Numbered from the stretch's first letter, positions 1 to 9,618 are shown. The stretch is 64,000 nt of DNA from Vibrio ziniensis (GCF_011064285.1 NZ_CP049331.1:3143373-3207372); one strand, 5' to 3'. The notes: generated from the letters alone by a model not told the origin. Numbers and translations are program-made.

Positions 1-1756
1 GAAACTCGGTGAAATACGCCGTTTGGTCTTGATACCAACTCGACAATTCCTGATGTCGCATGTTCTGTGGTAGTAGAGTCACGAAGTTACTTTCACCCTC
101 TAAACGCAAGAAATCCATAAACATACGAGTGACTAGCTGATGACCAAAGTTGCCATAAACATCAAAGCCCGCCACCAAAAGATAATGAACTCGTTCAAGC
201 AAAGAGTAATCAAATACCCAAGCGGTTTTTGGCTTATTGCCCACTAAACCTTGTGCTACCGAAGCACTGTCAAAATGCCTAAATACGGTTAATGCTGCAT
301 TCGGATTGGTACCATCACCAGACCAAACTAAATCAGTGGTGACATAACGACCATCTTTGAATTGCTTATGTGTGAATGCTGATTTCTCTTCCAAATAACG
401 TGCTTGCTGCTTGGCATAGCTAATCCATGTAGCAATTGGGTTGATGGTGTCCTCTCGCTCAGCCGGCAGTTTTAGGTTATCCGCTTGCGAACGATAGAAC
501 TCGTTTACTTCTGGGATATCCGCTTTATCCGGGTCTAAGAAGAACACCCAAAAATCATCATTGATAACGTTAAGCGCAAGCTGACCACGGCAAACCGGAC
601 CTTTGATAAAACCCATTATGGTGTTCTGAGCGTTATCCAATAAGAAGCGATAGCGAGCATTGACTGGCAGGTCAATAAAGGCAGTCATTGGGTTGGCAGC
701 CACAGAAGGCTCATAGCTTGGCAATTGGTCAATCTTGTAGTCAGCATCAATAAACCATGTTTTCCAATCGTTGATACGCTTGTTATTTAGCGCATAAGGC
801 ATATGGGTTTTATCAACGATGGTGCCTTGCTCGGCAATAATACGATAATAAACACGTTCAACCTTTGGATCATCATAAGGGCGACGAGTCGCAATACGTT
901 TCACAGGCTCACCCGGAGGCGTGACAGAACGAACTAGCATGAAGAAACGTGGTGTTTTCTCTTTTAAATCAGAAAAATAGAGATGAGAAAGGAACAAATG
1001 CTCATAAATATAACGAGCCGCCAGCTGGTTCTTTTTGCCCTCTGCATTTAACAGTGTTTCGTAGTTATCAACCAACTCTTGCTGAGCTGACGTCAGTGGG
1101 ATGTGCTCGTTCATCTGAGCGCCGTTTTCCAACCACGCCATTAGCTTGTTGTATTCGCTTTTGTTCAGGTTTGGCATCCCAAAAGGCATCCCCCAATCAG
1201 GATACTCTTGCTGATAGGCTTCATGCTCTTCTAACGTTGGGCACTGTTGCTCGCGATAAATCGAGAAATCAAACCCTTCTAACTGATCTTGCTGCTGTTG
1301 CGGGTGTAGCTCTTTCTGTTGCAGCAGTCTTGCGACTAATCCAGCTTCTAAATTGGCACGGGTTGTTTGGTCTCGTTCATTAAGCACAGGGTGAAAACCG
1401 AAGTCTCGCCACTCTTGGGTGGTTTGAGCATCTTCAAATAGACGCGTAGGCGTGGCCGCCGCCAGACGAGTTCCTTCGTAGACCTGTGTTTTGCTACCAC
1501 CACGATCAATTCCTTCAACCGAAGAGAGTTTTAACTGGCAAGGAGCATCGTAGCAGGCATGACAAACCACACAACGGTTGTCGATGATGGGTTTCACCTC
1601 TTGCATAAAATACTTTGCTTGAGGCGAGTCTAAAGCTACCTGACGTTCTCGTACTTCAGGTGTACCAAACAGTTCATCGTAGTTAAGCCCGGCATAAGTC
1701 GCACAACCAGAGAACACCAAGACTAAACAGATTAAAAATAGTTTACGTAAATTCAT
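1..1756 (-). CDS. cti: Fatty acid cis/trans isomerase (CTI), 3' end outside window
   Basis: The product resembles Cti, the periplasmic haem enzyme that converts cis-unsaturated fatty acids of membrane phospholipids to trans, stiffening the membrane under solvent or heat stress. I translated it by hand from the ATG at 1756: the frame stays open for 585 codons to the window edge, so the C-terminus is missing. The start is a lipoprotein signal (MNLRKLF, hydrophobic run, lipobox FSGC with Cys18). A cytochrome c-type haem motif CVVCH lies near residue 62, followed by a nearby CYDAPC, as in the Cti family. No clear ribosome site precedes the ATG. Next to it is a divergent PilZ gene. Known Cti proteins are about 760 residues, so roughly three quarters is here. 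Family assignment is confident; activity is inferred. Confidence 0.85.
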   Translation of the reverse strand, partial: MNLRKLFLICLVLVFSGCATYAGLNYDELFGTPEVRERQVALDSPQAKYFMQEVKPIIDNRCVVCHACYDAPCQLKLSSVEGIDRGGSKTQVYEGTRLAAATPTRLFEDAQTTQEWRDFGFHPVLNERDQTTRANLEAGLVARLLQQKELHPQQQQDQLEGFDFSIYREQQCPTLEEHEAYQQEYPDWGMPFGMPNLNKSEYNKLMAWLENGAQMNEHIPLTSAQQELVDNYETLLNAEGKKNQLAARYIYEHLFLSHLYFSDLKEKTPRFFMLVRSVTPPGEPVKRIATRRPYDDPKVERVYYRIIAEQGTIVDKTHMPYALNNKRINDWKTWFIDADYKIDQLPSYEPSVAANPMTAFIDLPVNARYRFLLDNAQNTIMGFIKGPVCRGQLALNVINDDFWVFFLDPDKADIPEVNEFYRSQADNLKLPAEREDTINPIATWISYAKQQARYLEEKSAFTHKQFKDGRYVTTDLVWSGDGTNPNAALTVFRHFDSASVAQGLVGNKPKTAWVFDYSLLERVHYLLVAGFDVYGNFGHQLVTRMFMDFLRLEGESNFVTLLPQNMRHQELSSWYQDQTAYFTEF

Positions 1757-2068
1757 ATAGTTATAGTTTTTCAGTTAACCAAGGTTAATTAAAGTAAAGA
1801 CTACTACATTTTCAACATATAAAAGAAAATACCTTTTGAAATCTATCTTTACGGCCAAAGTGTTCAAGATGTCTGATAGCCTCAATCATTGCTATATCGA
1901 GCCACTGGATAAAATTACCACTCAGAATGTTCCGAAACATGGTCAATAAAAACTGATTAAGCGATAGTTCGCTTAGAAATGCTCGGAAAAGCAGTTAAAC
2001 TTAAGCTGAACAGGTACCTTTTTATCCAAAAGCCTAAAATATAGAGCAGGAAATAGCCAGTAACTAAA
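1757..2068. other. Intergenic region between cti and pilZ gene
   Basis: This 312-bp AT-rich gap separates two divergent genes and must hold both promoters. I see no convincing -35/-10 pair, RNA gene or repeat in it. Confidence 0.5.
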
Positions 2069-2440
2069 ATGAAGAATCACACTGAGCAAAGACAATATTT
2101 TCGTCTGCGTTACAACATAAAAGAAGTCATGCCAACGCTTCGAGTACAAAGCCGAGAATTTAACATCAGCGAGATCTCGGAAAAAGGCATACGTGTGATA
2201 GTGCGTGATTCTTCGCTATTCAGAATAGATGATTCGCTTACAGGTGAAGTTCTGCTGAATTCGCTAGAGACCAATATCCCCGTAACTGGCAAAGTGCTGC
2301 GAAAAATCGGCAATGAAGTGATATTTCTACTCTCAGATGGTCTGTCATTCAAACAGATGATCGCCGAGCAAAGATATATGCGAAAAAACCATCCGAAAGT
2401 GTTTCCGAAAAACTCTCAATTGGTCAGTGAAGAAGAATAG
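2069..2440 (+). CDS. PilZ domain protein, putative c-di-GMP receptor
   Basis: A 123-residue single-domain protein. The N-terminus has the arginine-rich start of a PilZ domain (RQYFRLRY, residues 8-15) and later the second signature NISEISEKGIRV (about residues 32-43), matching the RxxxR and (D/N)xSxxG c-di-GMP contacts. PilZ proteins bind cyclic di-GMP and alter motility, adhesion or polysaccharide output through a partner. No other domain, signal peptide or membrane segment is present, so it is probably a cytosolic adaptor. It stands alone between cti and a repeat, and neither neighbour tells its target. The ribosome site is weak. A GGDEF cyclase gene occurs at 31.5 kb but nothing links the two. 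Domain call is firm; the regulated process is unknown. Confidence 0.8.
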   Translation: MKNHTEQRQYFRLRYNIKEVMPTLRVQSREFNISEISEKGIRVIVRDSSLFRIDDSLTGEVLLNSLETNIPVTGKVLRKIGNEVIFLLSDGLSFKQMIAEQRYMRKNHPKVFPKNSQLVSEEE

Positions 2441-2490
2441 CTAGCCTATCCCGCTCGCAATAGCGCTGAAGTGCGGTTCTCAACATGCTT

Positions 2491-2664
2491 ATACCATTAT
2501 CCTAGATAAAAATATGCTCAGACTGAGCATCGGTAGAACAGCGAATAGGCGTCAAACGCAAACGCGCATTCATTCGTCCCTGAAGCTCCGCCGAGCCATC
2601 CATGGCTCTGAGGGTTTGCTTATCGACGCCCATTCACTGATCAGGAAATTTTCCAGAATGGTAT
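2491..2664. repeat. MITE-like palindromic repeat, full copy 1
   Basis: A ~174-bp element bounded by inverted ATACCAT / ATGGTAT ends. It contains a central short hairpin (GAGCCAT-CC-ATGGCTC) and imperfect arms sharing GATCAG and GAATGGGCGTC-type words in opposite orientation. Near-identical full copies lie at 13272 and 22913, and partial ones at 11973, 16106 and 32805. It encodes nothing convincing. It sits between the convergent pilZ and rhaS genes. Confidence 0.85.
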
Positions 2665-2697
2665 TAGTACATAACTAAGCACGTTTTTGACAACAGA

Positions 2698-3504
2698 TTA
2701 ACGATACTGCGACGGCGTTTTCTTAGTAAAACGTTTGAACTTAGTGCTGAAATAGTTGCTGTCTTTATAACCCACTTCAAACGCGATATCGGTAATCGAC
2801 TTGTCGGTACTTTGCAGTAAATCCATCGCATTGTTAATCCGCACACGATGCACATAGTTGTTAAATGAAAGGTTGGTCACTTGCTTAATTTTTCGGCTCA
2901 GGGAACGCGAAGAAATCTTAAACTTGTCTGAAATTTCGTTAATACAGACCTCTTCACTGTAATTTCTTTGCAACCAATCAATCACTTTAAGAATGATGTT
3001 GTCGTTCACATCATTGGATTGTGAGGTCAGACGCCCACGCGAAATTTCAACCACCAAGTGTTGAAATAGCACTTCCATCATCAAACGTGACTCTACAGTA
3101 TTCGAGCGAGACTCATGATCCAGTTGCTGAAGTATTTGCTCAACTTTGGACATGGTCTGGTTGGTGATAAACCAGCTCTTCGAGTCGGAACTTTCATTCG
3201 GTAAAAAGTTCTTCAATATTGGACTATAAGAAAGGCGATTCTTCTTAAACAAGATATTAGTCAGATGGAGGTTCTCCACCTGCTCATACATATGACGATC
3301 ACCTGGAGTAATGTAACAAATGTAGTTCTGCGCTAAGTTGGTCGGTGAATCATTAAGGATATGTTGCCCGGCACCTTTGGTGACAATGATTAGCTCATGA
3401 AAGTCGTGGGAGTGTTCTGGGTAATCGGGTTGCGGCGCACGAGTTTCAGTACAGACGGCTGAATCTGTGTGTTTGAAAAACTCTTCACCACTAAGTTGAA
3501 ACAT
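2698..3504 (-). CDS. rhaS: AraC-family activator, RhaS-like
   Basis: The product is 268 residues from the chosen ATG, close to E. coli RhaS (278). The N-terminal half is an AraC-type cupin sensor: PDYPEHSHDFHE and DRHMYEQVENLHLTN correspond closely to RhaS. The C-terminal ~100 residues hold two helix-turn-helix motifs ending in DIAFEVGYKDSNYFSTKFKR. It should bind L-rhamnose and activate the nearby rhaBAD and probably the TRAP operon. The frame stays open 40 codons further upstream, but only this ATG has a good ribosome site (GGAG, 8 nt upstream). There is no second paralogue (RhaR) in the window. It lies just beyond the terminator of the TRAP-GH105 operon and is likely transcribed alone. RhaR-like identity is possible but less similar. 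Confidence 0.82.
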   Translation of the reverse strand: MFQLSGEEFFKHTDSAVCTETRAPQPDYPEHSHDFHELIIVTKGAGQHILNDSPTNLAQNYICYITPGDRHMYEQVENLHLTNILFKKNRLSYSPILKNFLPNESSDSKSWFITNQTMSKVEQILQQLDHESRSNTVESRLMMEVLFQHLVVEISRGRLTSQSNDVNDNIILKVIDWLQRNYSEEVCINEISDKFKISSRSLSRKIKQVTNLSFNNYVHRVRINNAMDLLQSTDKSITDIAFEVGYKDSNYFSTKFKRFTKKTPSQYR

Positions 3505-3629
3505 CGTTTTATCTCCGCTGAACACCGAATTCATAGTGCGACAACATTCAAGCAGGCACAATGACACCAAAGTGAATATGTGATTCTGATACCAGTGCGC
3601 CAACCCAAGTGTGGGAGGGCTCACAGATT

Positions 3630-3656
3630 AAAAAAGCCCCATTTAACTAATGGGGC
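3630..3656 (-). terminator. Rho-independent terminator of TRAP-GH105 operon
   Basis: On the minus strand an 8-bp stem (GCCCCATT/AATGGGGC) is followed by six T residues. It lies 43 bp after the stop of the hydrolase gene and before rhaS. Confidence 0.85.
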
Positions 3657-3698
3657 AAACTTCCACTACCAATTGAAACAAAGGTATGAATAGATGAA

Positions 3699-4841
3699 TT
3701 ATAAGTAGGTGCGCAAATATTCAGACAGAAGCAAAATCGCCATAGACTGACCATAAGGCATTGATGTTAGAGGTATATTTCGGTAGTAATCCAAATCTGA
3801 CCCCATAGCTGTACCAAAAGATACATTCACTAATTCTCCAGATTCATTGATGTAATCCGTAATTAACGCATCAACCGCTTTGTACGCCATATCCGCATAT
3901 TTAGGATCGATATAACGCTTACGTATCGCTTTCAAAATACCGTAGGCAAAACCTGCTGTTGCTGATGCTTCAACGTAAGATGATTCATCATCCAGCAATG
4001 TGCACCACAAGCCATTGCCTTGTTGGTATTTCGCTAGCATTTCAATTTGACGCTCTAAAATATGCACCAGATGACGACGGAACGCGTCGTGCTCAGGCAA
4101 GTCTAGAAGCTCTAGGAAATCAGGAATAACAATGGTTACCCAGCTGTTGCCACGTGCCCAACGTGCATTAGCAAAGTTGTGGTTACCGTCGAATGTCCAG
4201 CCGTGGAACCATGCACCCGTCTCGCGATCCGTTAAGTATTGAATGTGAGTCAGGAACTGGTATTTCGCTTCTTCAACGTATTCAGGACGATTGAGCAACA
4301 AACCAATTTTAGTCAGTGGCATCACACTCATCATTAGCGTGTCATCCCACATTTGCTCATGGTTTTCGCTGTTATACACAATGTGCTGAATACCACCGCT
4401 CTTAGTCTTAGGCATGTGGTACATCACATAGTCTGCCCAAGTCTCTAAGTAAGGTACCAACGAGGGATCTTTGGTTTCTTCGTAACGGTAAGCCAAAGTT
4501 AAGAACGGACATACTGTATTAACGTTCTTCGTTGCCTGCTCTTCAGAGAAGCGGTCTTCAAACCATTCATCAATGATGTTGACCACACTTTGGTCATTGG
4601 TTTGTTGGTAGTACTTGTACATACCGTACAGACCAATACCGTGTGTCCATTCCCAGCCAGCCCAGCCTTTAGTATCAATAGTACGACCATCATCAAGGTG
4701 AAGAAGAAACTCACCGGTTTCATCGTGAATGTTGATCAGGTTATTGATTAGGCTTTCAATTTTATCGACCACAACGTTGCGCGGGTGTGTGCGTTCTACG
4801 CGACGAAGCAAAGCGCTATGTTTTACAGGAAAGATTTTCAT
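3699..4841 (-). CDS. Unsaturated rhamnogalacturonyl hydrolase, GH105/GH88 type
   Basis: The 380-residue protein has the (alpha/alpha)6-barrel signatures of family 88/105 hydrolases: KGWAGWEWTHGIGLYGMY (about 58-75), the catalytic-acid region WDDTLMMS (165-172), and HGWTFDGNHNFANARWARGN with the typical WxRGN. These enzymes remove the 4,5-unsaturated galacturonic acid made by pectin or rhamnogalacturonan lyases, for example from delta-GalA-Rha, giving L-rhamnose and a keto-uronate. No signal peptide is present, so it acts in the cytoplasm on imported disaccharide. It is the last gene of the TRAP operon, 24 bp after the large permease, and sits beside rhaS and rhaBAD, which favours rhamnogalacturonyl over glucuronyl substrates. 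Substrate is inferred from context. Confidence 0.85.
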   Translation of the reverse strand: MKIFPVKHSALLRRVERTHPRNVVVDKIESLINNLINIHDETGEFLLHLDDGRTIDTKGWAGWEWTHGIGLYGMYKYYQQTNDQSVVNIIDEWFEDRFSEEQATKNVNTVCPFLTLAYRYEETKDPSLVPYLETWADYVMYHMPKTKSGGIQHIVYNSENHEQMWDDTLMMSVMPLTKIGLLLNRPEYVEEAKYQFLTHIQYLTDRETGAWFHGWTFDGNHNFANARWARGNSWVTIVIPDFLELLDLPEHDAFRRHLVHILERQIEMLAKYQQGNGLWCTLLDDESSYVEASATAGFAYGILKAIRKRYIDPKYADMAYKAVDALITDYINESGELVNVSFGTAMGSDLDYYRNIPLTSMPYGQSMAILLLSEYLRTYL

Positions 4842-4865
4842 AATAATAAGAGTCCTTAAATTCGA

Positions 4866-6173
4866 TTACATAACACCAAGTAGTCTTGGTAAAAATAGAG
4901 TCAGTTCTGGGATATAAGTAATTAATAACAATACAAAAATAATAGCGATATAGAACGGAATCAGCGGTTTAATCACATCTTCCACCTTCACTTGCCCTAC
5001 ACTCGCCCCCACGTAAAGACCACTGCCTACAGGTGGCGTAATGGTACCAATCGCTAGGTTGAACACGATTAAGATGCCGAAGTGCACAGGGTCCACACCA
5101 ATTTTCTGCACAATAGGAAGAAGGATTGGTGTAAAAATCAAAATTGCCGGGCCGATATCCATGAAGGCACCAACAATCAAAATAAACAGCGTGATTACCA
5201 ACATGATGACCGCAGGGCTATCAGAGATACCAAGAATCAACTTACTCAGTGCCGCTGGAATACCTGTCATCGACATCGCAAATGACATAGCTGACGACGT
5301 TGCCAGTAGGAACATAATCACACCAGTCATAACAAATGTCTGAATGATGATTTTTGGCATATCACGTACAGAGATTGTTTTGTAGAGAATAAGTGTCAAG
5401 TACGCGGTGTACACAACCGCAATAGCTGATGCTTCAATCGCCGTGAAAATACCTTTAACGATACCGCCCACGATAATCACTACCAGTAGCAAACTTGGCA
5501 GAGCTTCGCGAGTCACTTTTAACGCCATGCCTTTTTGCAGCGTAAAGAAGTTGGTGTAGTTGTTACGCTTAGCGACGATGTAGGTAATAACCATACAGCC
5601 TACGCCCCACAAGCTACCCGCGACCAAACCACCAGCAAACAGTGCCGCAATGGATGTACCGCCACTCGCCAGAGCATAAAGAATGAATGCCGTCGTTGGT
5701 GGAATCAACATCCCCGTCGGCGCAGAAGCAATGTTTACCGCTGAAGCGAAACTGCGGTTGTAACCTTCTTTGGCACTCATTGGGATCATCACACCACCGA
5801 TAGAGGTTGACGCTGCAATTGCAGAACCCGAAACCGCGCCGAAAAGCATATTGCCCGCGATGTTAGTGTAAGAAAGGGAGCCTGGAATACGTCCAGTAAA
5901 CAGCTTGGCGAAGTTGACCAAACGGGTCGCTATGCCACCATTATTCATTATCACACCTGAGAGAACGAAGAACGGTACCGCAAGCAGTGCAAAGCTATCT
6001 AAACTTGAAAACATTTTCTGAGCGGTTGTGAACATCGCAATGTCAAATGGCAGCACCAACATGACTGTTGCGCCTGATGCGATAACGATACACAAACCAA
6101 TTGGGGTACCTAAAACCAGTAAAAGTACGAACACCCCGATCATGATACTGGCAGCAGTAATTGGATCAGTCAT
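4866..6173 (-). CDS. TRAP transporter large permease (DctM family)
   Basis: The 435-residue inner-membrane protein has about 12 hydrophobic segments and the DctM signature stretches, e.g. FALLAVPFFVLSG near residue 56 and GAVSGSAIAASTSIGG near 113. With the small subunit it forms the sodium-driven channel of a TRAP transporter fed by a periplasmic binding protein. Its ATG overlaps the end of the small-permease gene by 8 bp, showing translational coupling. The downstream GH105 hydrolase and nearby rha genes suggest the cargo is an unsaturated rhamnogalacturonan disaccharide or a related uronide. The family call is certain; the cargo is inference. Confidence 0.92.
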   Translation of the reverse strand: MTDPITAASIMIGVFVLLLVLGTPIGLCIVIASGATVMLVLPFDIAMFTTAQKMFSSLDSFALLAVPFFVLSGVIMNNGGIATRLVNFAKLFTGRIPGSLSYTNIAGNMLFGAVSGSAIAASTSIGGVMIPMSAKEGYNRSFASAVNIASAPTGMLIPPTTAFILYALASGGTSIAALFAGGLVAGSLWGVGCMVITYIVAKRNNYTNFFTLQKGMALKVTREALPSLLLVVIIVGGIVKGIFTAIEASAIAVVYTAYLTLILYKTISVRDMPKIIIQTFVMTGVIMFLLATSSAMSFAMSMTGIPAALSKLILGISDSPAVIMLVITLFILIVGAFMDIGPAILIFTPILLPIVQKIGVDPVHFGILIVFNLAIGTITPPVGSGLYVGASVGQVKVEDVIKPLIPFYIAIIFVLLLITYIPELTLFLPRLLGVM

Positions 6174-6690
6174 ACTGTTTATCTCCTACTAAAGAACCTT
6201 TCTCGTTGTCACTGGCTTTAACCGGTTGCGCTTTAAACAGATCAACGATGTTCATTACGCTGTAGACAATAATGAGCACGCCAGACAGAGGCAGTGCGTA
6301 GTAAACCTTGCCCATGGACAGTTGTAGAACTGGGGAAACTTGCATCATGGCGTTGCTTGAAACCTTCCAGCCACCAATGATCATGATGTAGATGGCAAAA
6401 AGGATGAATACGACCTGGATTAACATATTCCAGTATTTCACTAAGTTTTTAGGAAACTTATCTAAGAACAGTGTGAGGGCGATGTGTTCTGTTTTACCGG
6501 CTACATAAGCCAAGCCAATCACAGACAACCATACTAACGAAAATCGAAGTAGCTCTTCAGAGAAGGTACTCGGGTCGTTAAAAACATAGCGGCTAATTAC
6601 CTGCCAGCAAGCCACCAATACCATCATCGTCGTTACCGTGCAGGCAAACACTTCAATGGTTCTATCAAGCCACTTTCTTATAATTTTCAT
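6166..6690 (-). CDS. TRAP transporter small permease (DctQ family)
   Basis: A 174-residue protein with four hydrophobic segments (about residues 13-33, 47-65, 86-106, 127-147) and the DctQ-type sequence FSEELLRFSLVWLSVIGLAY. It partners the large permease, with which it overlaps by 8 bp. The ATG at 6690 is chosen because GAGG lies 5 nt upstream. A TTG five codons earlier would place that ribosome site inside the gene. It follows the binding-protein gene after a 58-bp gap. Confidence 0.9.
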   Translation of the reverse strand: MKIIRKWLDRTIEVFACTVTTMMVLVACWQVISRYVFNDPSTFSEELLRFSLVWLSVIGLAYVAGKTEHIALTLFLDKFPKNLVKYWNMLIQVVFILFAIYIMIIGGWKVSSNAMMQVSPVLQLSMGKVYYALPLSGVLIIVYSVMNIVDLFKAQPVKASDNEKGSLVGDKQYD

Positions 6691-6748
6691 GGGAACCTCG
6701 ACCAATCAATCGAGATAGAAGCCCGAGGGCTTCTATCCTTTGTTACTA

Positions 6749-7741
6749 CTATTTTGCTTGTTCAACTTTATTGATTTGCTCATACAGTGCGTACACTTGA
6801 GGTTTGCCTTTCAGCTTTTCATAAATGGGTTGAACCGCAGCTTTGAACGGTGCTTGGTCAATCTCGAAAAACTCAACACCAAAAGATTTTTGTGCCAGTT
6901 CACGAGTTTTTGCCATCTCTTCTTTCCATAGCGTCTTCTCAAGCTCGATTGACTCATCAATCGCTTCTTGCAGTGCAGCGAGTTGATCTGGCGTTAACTT
7001 ACTCTTAGTCACGTTACTCATGATCACTACATCTGGAATACGAGTGTGCATGTCGTAGCTGTAGAATTTCGCTACTTCACCGTGACGCGCGATAGTGATA
7101 GCGAATTCATTGTTTTCTGCGCCATCAAGAATGCCTTGTTGAAGTGAGGTATACACTTCTGCTTGGCTCATTGCGATTGGAGAAGCACCGAGCAGTTTCA
7201 TGGTTTCAATCGACGTTTCACTCTGCATTACACGAATTTTCTTACCTTTAAGGTCAGCCAAAGTTTTTACCGGACCTTTACTCATGTAGAAGCTACGCGC
7301 ACCTGAATCGTACCAACCCACACCAGCGAAGCCTTGAGCTTCTGTCGATTGGTATACGGTTTTCATGATGTCTTTGTTGTCCATCACACGGTAGAAACTG
7401 TCTTGGTTTTCGAAAAGGTAAGGTAGTGAGAACACACCGTAAAGTGGAGAGAAGCTTTCTAGCAGACCAGAAGACACTTTGGTCATATCAATTGCGCCAA
7501 CTTGAGTCATTTCAACCAACTCACGTTCGCCACCTAGTTGACTATCAGGGAAGTACATAATCGTCACTTCACCATTGGTTTTCTTAGCCACAGCCTCACC
7601 GATATACTGAAGTGCATCTTTTACTGGCTGGCTGTTATCTGCATAAGCCATTTTTAGTACAGTTGCAGCATGTGCACCGAAGGGTAGTAACATAGCAGAA
7701 GCGAGCAGCGCTTTCGTAATCGGGTTGTAGAGTCGGGACAT
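6749..7741 (-). CDS. TRAP transporter substrate-binding protein (DctP family)
   Basis: The product is 330 residues from an ATG preceded by a strong GGAGG ribosome site 5 nt away. The reading frame itself continues upstream, but that extension has no such site. The first 25 residues form a Sec signal peptide ending GAHA before ATVLKMAY. The remainder is a DctP-type periplasmic solute receptor, including SETSIETMKLLGASPIAMSQAEVYTSLQQG-type text where the conserved arginine (GKKIRVM, about residue 155) normally salt-bridges a substrate carboxylate. A carboxylate-bearing uronide fits that requirement. First gene of the operon, divergent from rhaB across 434 bp. Ligand unproven. Confidence 0.9.
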   Translation of the reverse strand: MSRLYNPITKALLASAMLLPFGAHAATVLKMAYADNSQPVKDALQYIGEAVAKKTNGEVTIMYFPDSQLGGERELVEMTQVGAIDMTKVSSGLLESFSPLYGVFSLPYLFENQDSFYRVMDNKDIMKTVYQSTEAQGFAGVGWYDSGARSFYMSKGPVKTLADLKGKKIRVMQSETSIETMKLLGASPIAMSQAEVYTSLQQGILDGAENNEFAITIARHGEVAKFYSYDMHTRIPDVVIMSNVTKSKLTPDQLAALQEAIDESIELEKTLWKEEMAKTRELAQKSFGVEFFEIDQAPFKAAVQPIYEKLKGKPQVYALYEQINKVEQAK

Positions 7742-8175
7742 AATATCCTCCAAGTTGATTGTTATGCTTGTTATTGGTTTATGGAAAACACCATACAAAT
7801 AGTGCTGTTTATTTATGTGGCTATCATGGCGCTTTCAAACTTCAGTCACCTTTGAAATTTCGCCACCTTTAATTTTTGACCGTCTAATTCGTCATACCAA
7901 TAAAGTGAAGGGTCACACTTTTTACTTTTTAATCCGTTTTCATTTCCTCTCGTTCATTACCCCCTTCTATATAAGGATTGGAGCCTTAACCACACCTATA
8001 TAAGGCAGGCTCAAACTAACGGTTCGCTATTTTCAACCAAGTTTAATTTTTTTGAATTGAAGCTTTCTTTTCTTTGCAAAAACTCCTTGCCCCATTTTTC
8101 ACTGGCTGAATTTTGAAGTTTTTTTAATTTGAAACCCGCTTTAATACTCCTAAATATTCAGAGGTATTAAGCATT
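7742..8175. promoter_or_regulatory. Divergent control region of TRAP operon and rhaBAD
   Basis: This 434-bp AT-rich gap must carry the promoters for the two divergent operons and sites for RhaS. Visible structure includes two direct copies of CTATATAAGG (7967-7976 and 7996-8005, 29 bp apart) and an imperfect hairpin TAATACTCCT...AGAGGTATTA just before rhaB, which also includes the GAGG ribosome site. No canonical TGTGA-N6-TCACA CRP site was found. The operator roles are inference. Confidence 0.55.
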
Positions 8176-9618
8176 ATGAAAGCAGTAATCGCGATCGACC
8201 TTGGCGCATCAAGTGGACGCGTCATGGTTGGATATCTAGAGAGTGGAAAGATTCGTTTGGAAGAGTTCCACCGTTTCCAAAATCAACAGGTGGTTCATGG
8301 CAATGAGTCATGCTGGGATCTGTACTCAATCTTAGAAGAGATCAAGGTCGGGATTAATAAGGTTATTGCAACGGGTATCGAAGTCTGTTCGTTAGGTATT
8401 GATACCTGGGGCGTGGACTTCGTTCTACTAGACAAATTCGGCAAACACCTAGGTGAATTTGTGAGTTACCGCGATGCTCGCACAGAAGGCGTACAAGATA
8501 AACTGCTGGCAGATAGCCAGTTGTCACTGCAAGACATTTACCGCGCTACTGGTATTCAGTTCTTATCGTTCAACACCATTAACCAGTTAAAAGCGATTGC
8601 AGATCAGCAACCAGAATGGTTCGGTGATATTGATACCCTGCTGTTCATTCCTGATTACCTCAACTACAAACTCTCTGGCGTTAAGCATTGCGAGTATACC
8701 AATGCTTCCACCAGCCAACTTTTGGACTGCAAAGAGAAAGTTTGGAGCAGCGAACTTATCAAAGCATGTGGCGCGAAAATAGACTGGTTCCTGCCGCCGA
8801 CAATGCCAAACCGCATTGTCGGTCAATACCACGTTGGTGAAGTACAGATTCCAGTTTGTTCAGTCGCCAGCCACGATACCGCGTCAGCGGTTGCTGCAAC
8901 CCCTATTGCCCATGAAAACATGGCTTACCTAAGTTCAGGTACTTGGTCACTGGTCGGCATTGAAAGCTTAGAACCCTACACAGGTGATCTGGCTTACCAA
9001 TACAACCTCACTAATGAAGGTGGTGTGGATGGACGTTATCGCGTGCTGAAAAACATCATGGGATTGTGGTTAATCCAACGCATTAAAGCGGAAAACCCAT
9101 CTCTGACGTTCCCAGACATCGCTGCATTGGCGCGCCAAGCACAGCCGTTTAAGTACATTGTTAACCCAAATGACAACGATTTCTTAAACCCAGCGTCAAT
9201 GACACAAGCGATTAAAAACTGGTTCAAAAAACGCGATCTCGACGCGCCGGAAAGCTTGTCTGAAGTGATTCGCTGTATCTACGACAGCTTAGTTTTGGCT
9301 TACGACAAAGTGCTTTTTGAACTGGCAGAAGTGACAGGTAAAGAGATCAAAGAACTGCGCATTGTCGGAGGCGGTACTCAGGATAATTTCCTTAACCAGC
9401 TATGCGCTGACGTATGCCGAATCCCCGTTTCAACAGAACCAACCGAAGCATCCGCATTGGGTAATGTTATTAACCAATTTATCGCCTGTGACGTTATTCG
9501 CTCTTTGGAAGAAGGTCGCCAAATTATTGATGCCTCTTCTGATGTGAAACATTTTTCGGCCAACCCAATTGAGGGATTAGAGCAAATCAAATCCCAGTTC
9601 CAACAGATTATTAAATAA
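8176..9618 (+). CDS. rhaB: Rhamnulokinase
   Basis: A 480-residue FGGY-family sugar kinase (E. coli RhaB 489) that phosphorylates L-rhamnulose at O-1 with ATP. The N-terminal phosphate loop [11 protein letters not shown] (residues 6-16), the sugar-site text [15 protein letters not shown] (about 73-87), SSGTWSLVG (about 256-264) and the C-terminal [19 protein letters not shown] (about 395-413) are characteristic. It starts the rhaB-rhaA-rhaD operon; rhaA follows after 10 bp. The GAGG ribosome site is 11 nt before the ATG. Expected inducer is L-rhamnose through RhaS. Cytoplasmic. Confidence 0.96.
   Translation: MKAVIAIDLGASSGRVMVGYLESGKIRLEEFHRFQNQQVVHGNESCWDLYSILEEIKVGINKVIATGIEVCSLGIDTWGVDFVLLDKFGKHLGEFVSYRDARTEGVQDKLLADSQLSLQDIYRATGIQFLSFNTINQLKAIADQQPEWFGDIDTLLFIPDYLNYKLSGVKHCEYTNASTSQLLDCKEKVWSSELIKACGAKIDWFLPPTMPNRIVGQYHVGEVQIPVCSVASHDTASAVAATPIAHENMAYLSSGTWSLVGIESLEPYTGDLAYQYNLTNEGGVDGRYRVLKNIMGLWLIQRIKAENPSLTFPDIAALARQAQPFKYIVNPNDNDFLNPASMTQAIKNWFKKRDLDAPESLSEVIRCIYDSLVLAYDKVLFELAEVTGKEIKELRIVGGGTQDNFLNQLCADVCRIPVSTEPTEASALGNVINQFIACDVIRSLEEGRQIIDASSDVKHFSANPIEGLEQIKSQFQQIIK

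Noticed and set aside
949..1383. Open frame of 144 codons on the plus strand
   Set aside because: It runs antisense to the cti gene, whose translation matches a known family; no ribosome site or recognisable product.
7906..7925. Possible CRP site (GTGAAGGGTCACACTT)
   Set aside because: The half-sites are four rather than six bases apart, which does not match the CRP consensus.
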